64,000 nucleotides of DNA from an uncultured Flaviramulus sp. (GTDB lineage Bacteria > Bacteroidota > Bacteroidia > Flavobacteriales > Flavobacteriaceae), in assembly GCA_947495125.1 (NCBI GenBank), contig CANLXL010000001.1, positions 496,001 through 560,000 of the forward strand, read 5' to 3'. The number at the start of each line of letters is the position of its first letter. Positions within the stretch are counted from its first letter, which is position 1. Of this stretch, positions 45,036-52,317 are shown piece by piece. The notes below the pieces were generated by a model. It searched no databases. It was not told the origin of the DNA and was given only the letters and a program-made list of their open reading frames with translations. Both the position numbers and the translations under genes were made by a program.

Positions 45036-46598
45036 TTAAGAGCTACATGATAACATGGAACACCCTACTTTGTGCCTTGCCCAATCCGGACGTTTAGCAA
45101 ACCATTTCTCATTTTCTGGTTGCTCATCATATGGTTTCCTAAGTAGCTGAAATAATTCGTCAATTAATTTATAATCGCCTTTATTAGCATCATCTATGGC
45201 TAATTGCGCCATATAATTACGCAGTACGTATTTAGGATTAACTTGGTTCATTTTCTCTTTTCGCTCTTTAGAAGATATCTCTTCTTTTCGCAAACGCCCT
45301 GCATAACGTTCAAACCATAGACTCCATTTTTGTTCTACCGGATCTGAAATTTCCTTAGGCATATAAAAAGCATCTTTAATAATACTTAATCCTTTTGAAG
45401 CGTCTTCAATTGAAAAATAACTCAAATTTCGAAAGAAAATAGTCATATCGGTTTCAGTTAACTGCAGCATTTCTTCTAAACTATATATTAATTCAGCATC
45501 GTTTTTTTCATCAGAAAACAAACCTAATTTGCTTCGCATCATTACTAAGTATTGCACTTGTGCTTCTTCATTGTAAGATTTCAAAATACGTTCTAATCCC
45601 TCAGCTTCTCCAATTATCGGATATAAAGCGTTTGCTAACTGGTACAAATTCCAAAGACCAATATCTAACTGTGCTCCATAACGATAGCGTTTAAATTGAC
45701 CGTCTGTAGTATTTGGTGTCCAATTATGATCATATCCTTCTAACCAACCATAGGGACCATAATCTATAGTTTGTCCAAGAATAGACATATTATCTGTATT
45801 CATAACACCATGCACGAAACCAACGCGTTGCCAATGAATAAGCATCTCTAAAGTACTATTTAAGACCTCTTCAAAAAACTTCAAATAAGTTTCTTTGGAA
45901 GGTTTTCCCAAATGTGCAAAATGATGTTTAATTGTATAATCTACTACTATTTTTAAGGTCTCTTCATCTTGCCTTGCAGCAAAGATTTGATAATTACCAA
46001 AGCGTAAAAAACTTGGTGCTACTCTACAAACAATGGCTCCCTTTTCATAAGCTGCATTTCCATCGTATAACATATCTCTTAACACCTCATCTCCAGACAA
46101 TGCTAATGATAATGCTCTTGTAGTTGGCACACCTAAATGATGCATAGCTTCACTGCACAAATACTCGCGAACGGAAGACCTTAATACTGCTAAGCCATCT
46201 GCTGTGCGCGAATATGGTGTTTCCCCTGCTCCTTTTAATTGTATGGTCCAATGCTTATTATGATGTTCAACTTCAGCTAAGTTAATAGCGCGACCATCTC
46301 CTAGCTGTCCTGCCCAATTCCCAAATTGATGTCCACCATAACACATCGCATAAGGTGTTGTGTTTGGCAATATGCTATTCCCGGTAAATACATTAATAAA
46401 ATCTTTACTTTTTGCATCTTCTTCAGATAAACCTAAATTGGAAAGCATTTCAGAAGAAGTATGTAACATTACTGGTTTTCTCGTTTTTTTGGGTGTTACA
46501 TACGAGAAGCAAGCCTTTTTCACCTGTCTTCTTGAATTCTCAAGAACTGGGTCTGCTGGTAGTTCTTTAGTAAATATGTCTTTTATCTTAAGTTGCAT
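45036..46598 (-). CDS. selO: Protein adenylyltransferase SelO (YdiU/UPF0061)
   Basis: 520 residues. The pseudokinase-like fold shows MCYGGHQFGNWAGQLGDGR, IQLKGAGETPYSR with the nucleotide-binding Lys, SSVREYLCSE and HGVMNTDNMSILGQTIDYGP, the site of the metal-binding Asn and Asp. SelO transfers AMP to Ser/Thr/Tyr of target proteins and is linked to oxidative stress. The C-terminus is GCSMLSCSS: Cys replaces the selenocysteine of the eukaryotic C-terminal motif, and no recoded TGA is involved. It sits between the glutaredoxin-GNAT gene (16 bases) and the aldo/keto reductase gene. Confidence 0.95.
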   Translation of the reverse strand: MQLKIKDIFTKELPADPVLENSRRQVKKACFSYVTPKKTRKPVMLHTSSEMLSNLGLSEEDAKSKDFINVFTGNSILPNTTPYAMCYGGHQFGNWAGQLGDGRAINLAEVEHHNKHWTIQLKGAGETPYSRTADGLAVLRSSVREYLCSEAMHHLGVPTTRALSLALSGDEVLRDMLYDGNAAYEKGAIVCRVAPSFLRFGNYQIFAARQDEETLKIVVDYTIKHHFAHLGKPSKETYLKFFEEVLNSTLEMLIHWQRVGFVHGVMNTDNMSILGQTIDYGPYGWLEGYDHNWTPNTTDGQFKRYRYGAQLDIGLWNLYQLANALYPIIGEAEGLERILKSYNEEAQVQYLVMMRSKLGLFSDEKNDAELIYSLEEMLQLTETDMTIFFRNLSYFSIEDASKGLSIIKDAFYMPKEISDPVEQKWSLWFERYAGRLRKEEISSKERKEKMNQVNPKYVLRNYMAQLAIDDANKGDYKLIDELFQLLRKPYDEQPENEKWFAKRPDWARHKVGCSMLSCSS

Positions 46599-46614
46599 TA
46601 TTTTACCTTTCTAT

Positions 46615-47145
46615 CTAATATTGAATAATTTTCTTCCATTTTTTACTTCTAGAGGCTATGGCTTTTATATAACTACAAACTGCTACAGCCATATACCCTT
46701 CATGAGTTAGCTGTTCAAACGTTTTTTCAACCAATACTTTACCAATCCCGCGCCCTCTTAGGTTATAAGGTACTTCAGAATGCATAAGATACATTTTATT
46801 ATGACGTATTTGGTAATCTACCTTAGCAATTCCGCCATTAATATCTAATGTAAAACGGTTATTTTCTTTATCGTGAACGATAGCTAATCTACTCGGTATT
46901 AGTTTATTTAACCATTTTTCCAAGTCTTCTTTATTCGGGTTTCTTAATTTCTTTTCCCCAATGGTTATCGTTGGGAAATTAAGCTTTCTATTTTCGTATA
47001 GACCACGTAGTTCTTCAGCATGATCTTTATTTTTTTCCACATCTAAAAATTGATACGGTAATTCTGTTTTGTCTAATAAAATTTTATAATAGTTTGTTTT
47101 ATGACAACCCTCTGCTCCATATAATTTTATTACAACCTGTGTCAT
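46615..47145 (-). CDS. Glutaredoxin-like domain fused to GNAT acetyltransferase
   Basis: 176 residues. The first about 85 resemble a glutaredoxin: VIKLYGAEGCHKTNYYK with a single Cys (CHKT, so monothiol or non-redox), then NFPTITIGEKKLRNP as the cis-Pro loop. The remaining about 90 are a short YjdJ-type GNAT fold: MYLMHSEVPYNLRGRGIGKVLVEK with the acetyl-CoA loop RGRGIGK, then AVAVCSYIKAIASRS. Both halves are intact in one frame. Substrate unknown. It lies between the redoxin gene (across a hairpin repeat) and selO. Confidence 0.75.
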   Translation of the reverse strand: MTQVVIKLYGAEGCHKTNYYKILLDKTELPYQFLDVEKNKDHAEELRGLYENRKLNFPTITIGEKKLRNPNKEDLEKWLNKLIPSRLAIVHDKENNRFTLDINGGIAKVDYQIRHNKMYLMHSEVPYNLRGRGIGKVLVEKTFEQLTHEGYMAVAVCSYIKAIASRSKKWKKIIQY

Positions 47146-47162
47146 TTAAATTTAATTTAGAA

Positions 47163-47193
47163 AACCTACAAGGTTTTAGAAACCTTGCAGGTT
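47163..47193. repeat. Intergenic hairpin repeat
   Basis: Arms AACCTACAAGGTTT and AAACCTTGCAGGTT pair over a 3-base loop with one mismatch. It lies between the redoxin and glutaredoxin-GNAT genes. It resembles short dispersed palindromes of Flavobacteriaceae, and could also act as a weak terminator after the redoxin gene. Confidence 0.6.
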
Positions 47194-47198
47194 ATAAT

Positions 47199-47687
47199 TT
47201 AAAGCGTTTTTAAAAATGCAATAGCCGTGTCCGGATTCAAATGAAAATCGCTAAACACCACCCGGTCATTTTTATCTATAAATAGAAACCATGGGGTCCC
47301 ACCGGTTTTATAGTTAAACATGATATTAGACCCCGATCGTCCATGACTTCCGGGATCGTGTCCAAATGGTATTTTTAGATCGTACTGCTTTTGAGTTTCC
47401 TCCATTTTCTCATACGTGTTAGTATCATGGCCCTCAAATACGGTTTGTACTGCTAAAAAAACGATATCATCATGATCTTTTAAAGCCTCAACCATCTTTT
47501 TTAAATCCGGCAAGCCCTTACTATGGCAACCCGGGCACCAGCTTTGAAAACAATATACCACCTTAAACTTCCCTTTAAAATCTGAAAGTTTGAACGCTTC
47601 TGTTTTTTTTCCTTCAGCATCAATCCATTGATCTACATCAAATTCGGGAGCTATAAATGCTTGGTTTTGTTTTGTTTGATTTGACAT
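47199..47687 (-). CDS. Redoxin/thioredoxin-like peroxiredoxin-type protein
   Basis: 162 residues without a signal peptide. The thioredoxin-fold motif is VVYCFQSWCPGCHSKGLP with the redox pair Cys-Pro-Gly-Cys; the cis-Pro loop is TGGTPWFLFIDK. The remainder (DIVFLAVQTVFEGHD) fits the AhpC/TSA-redoxin group. It probably supplies reducing power in the cytoplasm. It is 24 bases downstream of msrA in the same direction, so it may recycle the methionine sulfoxide reductases, which need a thioredoxin partner. Confidence 0.8.
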   Translation of the reverse strand: MSNQTKQNQAFIAPEFDVDQWIDAEGKKTEAFKLSDFKGKFKVVYCFQSWCPGCHSKGLPDLKKMVEALKDHDDIVFLAVQTVFEGHDTNTYEKMEETQKQYDLKIPFGHDPGSHGRSGSNIMFNYKTGGTPWFLFIDKNDRVVFSDFHLNPDTAIAFLKTL

Positions 47688-47711
47688 CGTATTGTCCTTT
47701 CCTTTTTAGAA

Positions 47712-48251
47712 TTATTTTAATTTATCCGCATGAAGTTTACGCAGTTTTGTAAGTTTTGGGGTAATCACAAAGCTGCAATACCCTTGCTCCTGATTGTTTC
47801 TGTAATAGTCCTGATGTTCTTTTTCTGCTTCATAAAACACATCTAACGGGCTAATTTCTGTCACAATAGGTTTTTTATAGTAAGGTGTTATTTCTTTTGA
47901 AACCACTTCAGCGATTTTCTTTTGTATGTCATTATGATAGTAGATTACCGAACGGTATTGCGTACCGCGATCTGCACCCTGTCTATTCAGGGTTGTCGGA
48001 TCATGTGTGGTCATAAAAATGACCAAAATATCCTCATACGAAATCACATCCGCATCAAAAGTCACCTGTACCACTTCGGCATGTCCGGTTAATCCGGAAC
48101 AGATTTCTCTATAGGTAGGTTTCCCTGGAGCATTTCCTCCGGAATAGCCCGACACTACTTTTTCTACACCATTAACTTCTTGAAATACGGCTTCCGTACA
48201 CCAAAAACAACCACCACCAAAAGTGGCTATTTGTAAATTTTTATCGTTCAT
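47712..48251 (-). CDS. msrA: Peptide methionine-(S)-S-oxide reductase
   Basis: 179 residues from ATG 48251, chosen because MsrA proteins normally begin just before the FGGGCFWC motif; the frame is open upstream to 48377 and overlaps msrB, which I reject as the start. Catalytic motif GCFWC at 14-18, substrate motifs GYSGG, GHAEVVQV and HDPTTLNRQGADRGTQYRS, and recycling region EKEHQDYY. It repairs S-methionine sulfoxide in proteins with a thioredoxin as donor. It follows msrB and precedes a redoxin gene. Confidence 0.95.
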   Translation of the reverse strand: MNDKNLQIATFGGGCFWCTEAVFQEVNGVEKVVSGYSGGNAPGKPTYREICSGLTGHAEVVQVTFDADVISYEDILVIFMTTHDPTTLNRQGADRGTQYRSVIYYHNDIQKKIAEVVSKEITPYYKKPIVTEISPLDVFYEAEKEHQDYYRNNQEQGYCSFVITPKLTKLRKLHADKLK

Positions 48252-48337
48252 TTTTTTTACCCTTCCGTCTTTAATTCTTGTCAGAATTAAATCCACCTTC
48301 CCTAAAAAAAGAGAAGGAACTTTTAAATCAATATTTG

Positions 48338-48784
48338 CTATTTCGTTTCTAATTTCATGGACTCCGAATTGATGCAATAGCGCAATCCACTGGGCTCAGG
48401 GCCATCAGGGAAAACATGCCCCAAATGAGCATCACAGGTATTACACATCACCTCAACGCGTACCATACCAAAAGCAGTATCTCTTTCGTATTTAATAGCA
48501 TTTTCTTTAATGGGTTGTGTAAAACTTGGCCATCCGGTACCCGAACTGAATTTAATAGTAGAATCAAACAGAGGGGTATCACAGCATACACAATTGTACT
48601 TACCATCATCGTAAATACTACACAATGCTCCGCTATGTGGTCGTTCTGTTCCTTTTTGTCTTGTTATTCTAAATTGTTCGGAAGTTAAATGAGTGTGCCA
48701 TTCGACTTCTGATTTTTCTACTCGTCTATCTGGAGTAGGGTTTCCGTTTACGGAAAAGTTGATCACTTCTTTCCAAGTAAGCAT
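48338..48784 (-). CDS. msrB: Peptide methionine-(R)-S-oxide reductase
   Basis: 148 residues from ATG 48784 (a longer frame to 48829 starts less plausibly). Zinc is bound by Cys65/Cys68 (CVCC) and Cys114/Cys117 (CNTC). The catalytic Cys137 is in RYCINS, and the family core FSSGTGWPSF is at 79-88. It reduces R-methionine sulfoxide, complementing MsrA, whose gene follows 86 bases downstream. It is the first gene of the redox-repair block. Confidence 0.95.
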   Translation of the reverse strand: MLTWKEVINFSVNGNPTPDRRVEKSEVEWHTHLTSEQFRITRQKGTERPHSGALCSIYDDGKYNCVCCDTPLFDSTIKFSSGTGWPSFTQPIKENAIKYERDTAFGMVRVEVMCNTCDAHLGHVFPDGPEPSGLRYCINSESMKLETK

Positions 48785-48911
48785 ACTAAATGTTCCTTTC
48801 TTTGTTAAATTAATAAATATGCTTTTCAACTTTGGTTTAGTCGAAATTAAGATTGTTTTCTTACATTATAAAAAGTAGCTCAAAAACAAAATAATATTGA
48901 AATTTACAACA

Positions 48912-48945
48912 AAAAAACGCATTAGTAAAAAAACCACCAATGCGC
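48912..48945 (-). terminator. Terminator downstream of the YHS gene
   Basis: Reverse-strand arms CGCATTGGT and ACTAATGCG pair with one mismatch, followed by T7. It closes the SnoaL/YHS transcript before msrB. Confidence 0.65.
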
Positions 48946-48972
48946 TTCATATTGTATAACACCATACTTTAA

Positions 48973-49447
48973 TTAATTATGCGTACGGCTTAATTTTTTC
49001 CAATTGGTATTTGCTGCCAGAATAAGTTTTCCATGGTTTTTTTCTGCTAGCCATAATTGTTGGGCATCCAATTCTAAATTATATAGATATAAGAAGTATT
49101 TACCATCTTTTACTATAAATTTATTGGGGTCTGGTCTAAATTTGGCTCCTGCATAAATCCCAAAAGCACAAAATCCTCCGTATTGCGGTTTATATTTTGT
49201 CGGGTTCTTATCGAACGTCGCTTTTTGCGCTCCGGACGTAAAATAATAAGTTACTTTTTCGTACTCTGATTTAAACTGCTTTAGCCCCTTTTGAGCAATC
49301 CCTAAATCTAAATACGATACTGGGCTATAGCCTTGTAATGCAATGTTACTATTATCGATATTGTTAGCCTTATTATCCTGGGCCATTGCAGATATTCCTG
49401 TAAAAAAGAGCAAATGCAACTATTAATGATTTTATTATATTTTTCAT
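48973..49447 (-). pseudogene. YHS-domain secreted protein, frameshifted in its signal peptide
   Basis: The YHS domain is intact: ALQGYSPVSYLDLG, then YYFTSGAQKATFDKNPTKY and PQYGGFCAFGIYAGAKF. YHS domains bind metals, often copper. A proper signal peptide, MKNIIKSLIVAFALF, starts at ATG 49447 but ends after 24 codons at a TAA. Removing one T from the T6 run (A6 at 49402-49407 on the forward strand) restores MKNIIKSLIVAFALFTGISA followed by MAQDN in frame with the YHS domain. As it stands only a product without a start signal could be made from a TTG at 49419. Either an assembly error or a real mutation. Confidence 0.8.
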
Positions 49448-49455
49448 GTTATTAA

Positions 49456-49809
49456 TTATTGAGCGTTAAAATATTCCTCTTGTGTTACTCTACCTTCATT
49501 ATTCCAGATACGACGAATAATTTCGTGCCAATAAATTTTGGTATTATCTTTCATATTAAAATCAAAGGTGAATTCTGATGCGGATACGTTTCCATCTACG
49601 ATGGTATGGTGATGTGTAATCCCGTTTACAGCAGCAATAGCTCCCGCAAAGCCTTCCATCTTTTCAACCATTTGTGCTTTATTGATTGTTGCTAAACCAT
49701 TGTAATCTGACGTTGTTGCATCATCTGCGAAGAATTGTTTAACAGCATCTACAATGGCTCCTTGAGCTACGACCCCATCCATTTTTGTTGCTTGTTCTTT
49801 AATGTTCAT
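49456..49809 (-). CDS. SnoaL-like (NTF2 fold) protein
   Basis: 117 residues with the cone-fold pattern of the SnoaL/NTF2-like superfamily: an N-terminal helix (AIVDAVKQFFADDATTSDYN), a mid helix, then strands (GITHHHTIVDGNVSASEFTFDF, read in two pieces; IYWHEIIRRIWNNEGRVTQE). No signal peptide. Members may be enzymes or binding proteins, and no catalytic residue can be assigned. It lies 8 bases upstream of the YHS gene start and downstream of the AraC regulator. Confidence 0.7.
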   Translation of the reverse strand: MNIKEQATKMDGVVAQGAIVDAVKQFFADDATTSDYNGLATINKAQMVEKMEGFAGAIAAVNGITHHHTIVDGNVSASEFTFDFNMKDNTKIYWHEIIRRIWNNEGRVTQEEYFNAQ

Positions 49810-49919
49810 TGTTATATTTTTTTTAGTGATTAAACAAATTTTATTTTGTAATTACACTGCAAATATGCGAATGAACTTAGATTAAGAACATATATAAAAT
49901 ACGCTAAAAATTGTACTTT

Positions 49920-50956
49920 TTACTTTTTGTAAACTGAAGGTGCCACCCCAACATAATTTGTGAAGAATTTAGAAAAATGATTTGCCTCTTCAAAGCCTAA
50001 ATTATATGCAACATCCTTAATATTATCATTTTCTAATAGCATTGTTTTGGCAGATTGTATAATTTGATAGCGAATTAATTGCCCTAAGGAACTATTCATT
50101 TTTTGCTTTACTTTTTTTGATAGTGTTTTTACGCTCACATTCATTTTATCTGCATAAAAACCTAATGTGTGTTCTTTTTTATGAAACATTTGAATAAGCT
50201 CAATAATATTTTGAGAAAACACATCCCTATGCTCATAATCAAATGTCCTTCTAAACTGATTAGGGGTTTGCCCTACTGCATTTTTAAACACACGATTAAA
50301 GTAGGCAGGATCTTTATAACCTTTATCGTAAGCAATTTCCTGAATACTTTTATCGGTAAAAGCAACATCTTTTTTGCTTTCCAATAACTGTTTTTTTTGA
50401 ACCAGTTTATTAATGGTAATTCCTAATTTATCTTGTACCAAATGCTGGACGTTATAATCGTTATGTATTTGACTAACAAAAGATTTCAGATTGATTTTAT
50501 TGGTAAATTCTTCGTCAATGACATCTTTAATATCAAAAATAACCTATACTCATCTTTATTGGCGTGAAACGGGTTTTGCCAATACCATTGTTTTGTTGAG
50601 ACGTCGATTAGACTGCTCATGTCATCATTAAAAACAGTGTTGTTTAAGAAAGACTGACAATCTTCACATTCATTAAAATTGATATACCCCAAAGAAATAA
50701 GATGCTTAAAAAGAATACGAACATCTTTAGATTCAAACCATATTTTATCAGGAAATTCAATAAACCGAACCAAAAAATCATCAGACATGAATTTTATATA
50801 TTGTCCTTTTTCTAAGAAAATAGCTTTGTCTTTCCAATCATGATAGCTATTGAAATCTACCTGAATATTTCCAGTGCCTTCAAGTATATGCACCAAAGTA
50901 TATTTATTAATAAAATACACTTTGTTAATTTCAACACTAACTTTACTTACTACCAT
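49920..50956 (-). pseudogene. AraC-family regulator split by a one-base frameshift
   Basis: Two fragments in different frames add up to one regulator. The 5' piece (50956 to 50486, 156 aa) has the ligand-binding cupin-like part (VHILEGTGNIQVDF, IFLEKGQYIKFMSDDF, WYWQNPFHANKDEYR). The 3' piece has two AraC helix-turn-helix units (DKSIQEIAYDKGYKDPAYFN, RVFKNAVGQTPNQFR; IKDVAYNLGFEEANHFSKFF). The 3' frame continues upstream as DIKDVIDEEFTNKINLKSFV. The junction is a T5 run (A5 at 50535-50539 forward); one extra T would give a continuous protein of 345 residues. It probably regulates the SnoaL and YHS genes. Broken or mis-sequenced. Confidence 0.8.
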
Positions 50957-51080
50957 GCAGAATTTTGGTTATTTAGACGCATTTATATATTAAACACTAC
51001 AATTTAACTCTTTTGAAAGTTGCCATATAATTTACGACAAACCCTTACGTTATACTTACTTAATTTTAATATCCCTAAAG

Positions 51081-51098
51081 TTTAGTATTTTTACTAAA
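51081..51098 (+). promoter_or_regulatory. Palindrome upstream of the HD-Pycsar gene
   Basis: TTTAGTA-TTTT-TACTAAA, a perfect 7-base inverted repeat with a 4-base spacer, 17 bases before the HD/Pycsar start codon. The position fits an operator for a dimeric regulator, for example an AraC or other repressor. The AT-rich context makes chance possible. Confidence 0.4.
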
Positions 51099-51114
51099 TA
51101 AACTATTGACTGTT

Positions 51115-52317
51115 ATGAATACCCTAACGGATGCTGCCGAGAAATTTGTTACTAATTTTTTAAATGAAAATTTAGATACGTCTTTTATTTATCACAATCT
51201 GACGCATACACAGCGCGTGGTTGAGAAAGCCAATGAATTAGCCAACCTTTCTGAGTTGGATGAGAGCCAAAAACAACAACTCACTTTGGCCGCCTTGTTT
51301 CATGATACAGGGTATACAAAATCCATTAAAAATCATGAAGAAGAAAGTGTTGCCATAGCCAGTGTTTTTTTAAAAGAACAAAACTGCCCCGAAGCTGATA
51401 TTAAATCTATTAATGATTTGATTCTTGCCACGAAAATGGAACATGAGCCCAAGAACCAATTGGAAAAAATAATCAGAGATGCCGATTGTGCGCATATAGG
51501 CAGTAAAACTTACTTGGAAGTTTCTGAGTTATTAAGAAAAGAATGGGAGCTTAATTGTGACAGAACTTTAACAGAAAGTGAATGGTTAACTGAAAACATC
51601 AATTTCCTATCGACTAAGCATCGTTTTCATACTAATGAAGCGGCGGCAAATTGGGATAAAAGAAAAGGTAAAAATCTATCGGAATTACTCAAAGCAAAGA
51701 AAAAACTGGATCTGGACAATTCTAAGTTGAAACAAAAAAAAGCAGAATTAAAATTTAAGAAAAACAAGGTAGAACTGCCCGAACGCGGTATTGAAACGAT
51801 GTTTCGCGTGACTTTAAAAAACCATATTACCTTGAGTAATATTGCAGATACCAAGGCTAATATTCTACTCTCGGTGAATGCTATTATTGTTTCTCTGGTC
51901 TTATCCAATTTAGTTTCAAAGTTGGACAACCCATCCAACAGTTATTTAATCATTCCAACGGTAGTTTTTGTTCTGTTTACTGTAGCTTCAATCATTTTGT
52001 CTATTCTGGCTACACGACCTAATGTAACAAGCGGTAAATTCACAAAAGAAGATGTTGCGAATAAAAAAGTAAATTTATTGTTCTTTGGGAACTTTCATAA
52101 AATGAGCCTTAAAGACTTTGAATGGGCTATGGGGGAAATGATGCAGGATCGCGATTATTTATACTCTTCAATGAAAAAAGACCTATACTTTTTAGGCTTG
52201 GTTCTCGATAAAAAATACAAAATACTTAGACTCACATATTCCGTTTTTATGATAGGTATTATTGTGAGTGTTGCTGTTTTTGCTATTGCTTTTCAAACTT
52301 CCGGAGCAGCTGTTTAA
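51115..52317 (+). CDS. HD-domain protein with C-terminal Pycsar-type transmembrane effector domain
   Basis: 400 residues from ATG 51115; a TTG at 51106 would add three. Residues about 20-150 are an HD phosphohydrolase fold: YHNLTHTQRVV (His27, His31), AALFHDTGY (His63-Asp64) and IIRDADCAHIG (Asp124). A basic coiled coil (about 185-222) links to a membrane domain, about 228-398: MFRVTLKNHITLSNIADTKA, three hydrophobic helices (about 249-270, 278-300, 372-394), and KKDLYFLGLVLDKKYKILR. This matches the PycTM effector (DUF5706), which in Pycsar defence is opened by cCMP or cUMP to damage the membrane. No pyrimidine cyclase gene lies within the window. It converges with the GAF gene, with a 4-base overlap. 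Confidence 0.8.
   Translation: MNTLTDAAEKFVTNFLNENLDTSFIYHNLTHTQRVVEKANELANLSELDESQKQQLTLAALFHDTGYTKSIKNHEEESVAIASVFLKEQNCPEADIKSINDLILATKMEHEPKNQLEKIIRDADCAHIGSKTYLEVSELLRKEWELNCDRTLTESEWLTENINFLSTKHRFHTNEAAANWDKRKGKNLSELLKAKKKLDLDNSKLKQKKAELKFKKNKVELPERGIETMFRVTLKNHITLSNIADTKANILLSVNAIIVSLVLSNLVSKLDNPSNSYLIIPTVVFVLFTVASIILSILATRPNVTSGKFTKEDVANKKVNLLFFGNFHKMSLKDFEWAMGEMMQDRDYLYSSMKKDLYFLGLVLDKKYKILRLTYSVFMIGIIVSVAVFAIAFQTSGAAV

Noticed and set aside
45036-46598. Selenocysteine recoding in SelO
   Set aside because: The C-terminal motif reads Cys-Ser-Ser with no in-frame TGA, so no selenocysteine insertion is needed.
47712-48377. The long upstream start for MsrA
   Set aside because: The extra 42 residues overlap the msrB end and have no family similarity; ATG 48251 lies just before the FGGGCFWC motif.
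51115-52317. A complete Pycsar defence system
   Set aside because: A pyrimidine cyclase (PycC-type) is required next to the effector. None of the neighbouring genes has a cyclase motif, so only the effector-like fusion is reported.
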